A stretch of 7,114 nucleotides of DNA from positions 1 through 7,114 of the forward strand of contig JACZJD010000204.1 in the NCBI GenBank assembly GCA_014860725.1. The letters are read 5' to 3'. Below the pieces are notes generated by a model. The model searched no databases and was not told the origin of the DNA. It saw only the letters and a list, made by a program, of their open reading frames with translations. Of the stretch, positions 6,096-7,114 are shown in pieces. How positions within the stretch are numbered: position 1 is the first letter of the stretch; every line of letters starts with the position of its first letter. This DNA is from Aquamicrobium sp. GTDB taxonomy: Bacteria; Pseudomonadota; Alphaproteobacteria; Rhizobiales; Rhizobiaceae. The position numbers and the translations under genes were made by a program.

Positions 6096-7114
6096 ATGGC
6101 CGCCTTTTTCGATGATCTCGAGCGGCGCGCGCCCGAAGCGCGCGAAGCCGACCTTTTCTCGCGTCTTCCCGGCTTCCTCGCCACGGCCATGCGCGAGACG
6201 CCCGGTCTCGGGCGCTGGCTCGACGGCGTCGATCCGGCGACGCTGACGTCGCGGCAGGCGCTCGCCCGGCTGCCGGTGCTGCACAAGGCCGAGCTGATGG
6301 AGATGCAGGCGCAGAACCCGCCCTTCGGCGGCTTCGCCAATCCTGCCCATGTCAATGGCGGCCGTATCTTCATGTCGCCCGGCCCGATCTGGGAGCCGCA
6401 GGGGCTGGCAGCCGATCCGGCGCAGTCGGCCCGCGCCTTCTTTGCCGCCGGCGTGCGGCCCGGCGACATCGTCCACAACGCCTTCTCCTATCACATGACA
6501 CCCGGCGGCTTCATGCTCGACCATGGCGCGCGGGCGCTGGGCTGCGCGGTGTTCCCGGCCGGCACCGGCAACACCGAGATGCAGGTCGAGGCCGCCGCCG
6601 CGCTCAGGCCCTCCGTCTATGCCGGCACGCCGGATTTCCTCAAGGCCATCCTCGACCGCGCCGACGAGATGAAGAAGGACCTCACCTCCTTCCGCTACGG
6701 GGTGGTGTCGGGCGGCGCGCTGTTCCCGTCGCTGCGGGCGGAATATTTCGCGCGCGGCGTCAGGGTCTACCAGTGCTACGCCACGGCGGAGTTCGGCGTC
6801 ATCGCCTATGAGAGCGCGGCCGAAGACGGCGCGCCCAATCCCGGCCTGATCGTCAACGAGAACCTCATTCTGGAGATCGTGCGCCCCGGCACCGGCGACC
6901 CGGTGCCGGAGGGCGAGGTCGGCGAGGTCGTCGTCACCGGCCTCAATCCCGCCTATCCGCTGGTGCGCGTCGGCACCGGCGACCTCTCCGCGATCCTGCC
7001 CGGCCTGTCGCCCTGCGGCCGCACCGGCCAGCGCATCAAGGGCTGGATGGGCCGCGCCGACCAGCGCACCAAGGTCAAGGGCATGTTCGTCGACCCGAAG
7101 CAGGTGGCCGAGAT
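6096..7114 (+). CDS. Phenylacetate-CoA ligase (PaaK)-like adenylate-forming enzyme (3' end outside window)
   Basis: This open frame runs without a stop to the end of the window: 339 complete codons of an expected 400-430. It reads as the PaaK-like branch of the ANL superfamily, which activates a carboxylic acid with ATP and joins it to CoA in the cytoplasm. Visible core motifs are YQCYATAEFG (225-234, A5 position, usually YGxTE), a GEVGEVVVTGLN strand (273-284), VRVGTGDLSAI (290-300, A7 position, usually YRTGDL) and GRADQRTKVKGMFVDP (319-334, A8 hinge, usually GRxDDxIKxxG). The N-terminal RLPVLHKAELMEMQ (58-71) matches the family's usual lead-in to the AMP-binding domain. The Ser/Thr/Gly-rich ATP loop (SSGTTG in PaaK) is replaced by SPGPIWEP (94-101). 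The substrate need not be phenylacetate; no paa catabolic genes are visible. The catalytic lysine region near the C-terminus lies outside the window. Confidence 0.85.
   Translation, partial: MAAFFDDLERRAPEAREADLFSRLPGFLATAMRETPGLGRWLDGVDPATLTSRQALARLPVLHKAELMEMQAQNPPFGGFANPAHVNGGRIFMSPGPIWEPQGLAADPAQSARAFFAAGVRPGDIVHNAFSYHMTPGGFMLDHGARALGCAVFPAGTGNTEMQVEAAAALRPSVYAGTPDFLKAILDRADEMKKDLTSFRYGVVSGGALFPSLRAEYFARGVRVYQCYATAEFGVIAYESAAEDGAPNPGLIVNENLILEIVRPGTGDPVPEGEVGEVVVTGLNPAYPLVRVGTGDLSAILPGLSPCGRTGQRIKGWMGRADQRTKVKGMFVDPKQVAE

Noticed and set aside
4763..6478. A 571-codon minus-strand open frame spanning hss, the lipoprotein and the ligase.
   Set aside because: It covers three real plus-strand genes, is dominated by Arg/Ser/Pro-rich text, and has no recognisable domain.
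1..7114. Possibility of a novel defence, mobile or biosynthetic system.
   Set aside because: All seven genes are recognisable metabolic or envelope genes with uniform composition; no integrase, transposase, toxin-antitoxin pair, repeat array or attachment site was seen.

Overview
This GC-rich window (roughly two thirds G+C by eye) carries seven genes, all on the + strand. It looks like ordinary chromosome of an alphaproteobacterium of the order Hyphomicrobiales (Rhizobiales). The strongest pointers are a lipoprotein very like Brucella Omp10 and a long-type bacterial homospermidine synthase, both typical of that order. A Mesorhizobium/Brucella-like relative (Phyllobacteriaceae/Brucellaceae) is my best guess; the genus cannot be fixed from sequence reading alone.

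Layout: positions 1-1297 hold the C-terminal two thirds of an M3-family oligoendopeptidase F (start lies outside the window). It is followed after 19 bases by pabB (1317-2459), then a pabC-like aminodeoxychorismate lyase (2408-3085, overlapping pabB by 52 bases), then a DUF3445 / heme-dependent oxidative N-demethylase-like protein (3082-3972, GTG start overlapping the pabC stop). These four are packed tightly enough to be one operon whose promoter lies upstream of the window. After a 78-base gap with a possible weak promoter comes homospermidine synthase (4051-5496). A 94-base gap with a small hairpin precedes an Omp10-like outer-membrane lipoprotein (5591-5995). After a 100-base gap with a reasonable promoter candidate, a phenylacetate-CoA ligase-like adenylating enzyme (6096-7114) runs off the right edge with about 339 residues visible.

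How the genes work together: PabB (with a PabA/TrpG glutaminase encoded elsewhere) and the PabC-like lyase turn chorismate into p-aminobenzoate for folate. The DUF3445 protein is translationally coupled to them. Its characterised relative demethylates dimethylamine and releases one-carbon units that can be taken up by tetrahydrofolate, so a folate/one-carbon link is plausible but inferred. Homospermidine synthase makes the polyamine homospermidine. The lipoprotein and the CoA ligase appear to be independent units.

No RNA genes, mobile elements, CRISPR arrays or long repeats were seen, and no stretch over 300 bases lacks a gene. I did not find a convincing undescribed system. The items most worth checking are the folate-coupled DUF3445 gene, the unusual nucleotide-binding loop of the CoA-ligase-like protein, and an Asn-to-Ser change in the PabC-like active-site signature.
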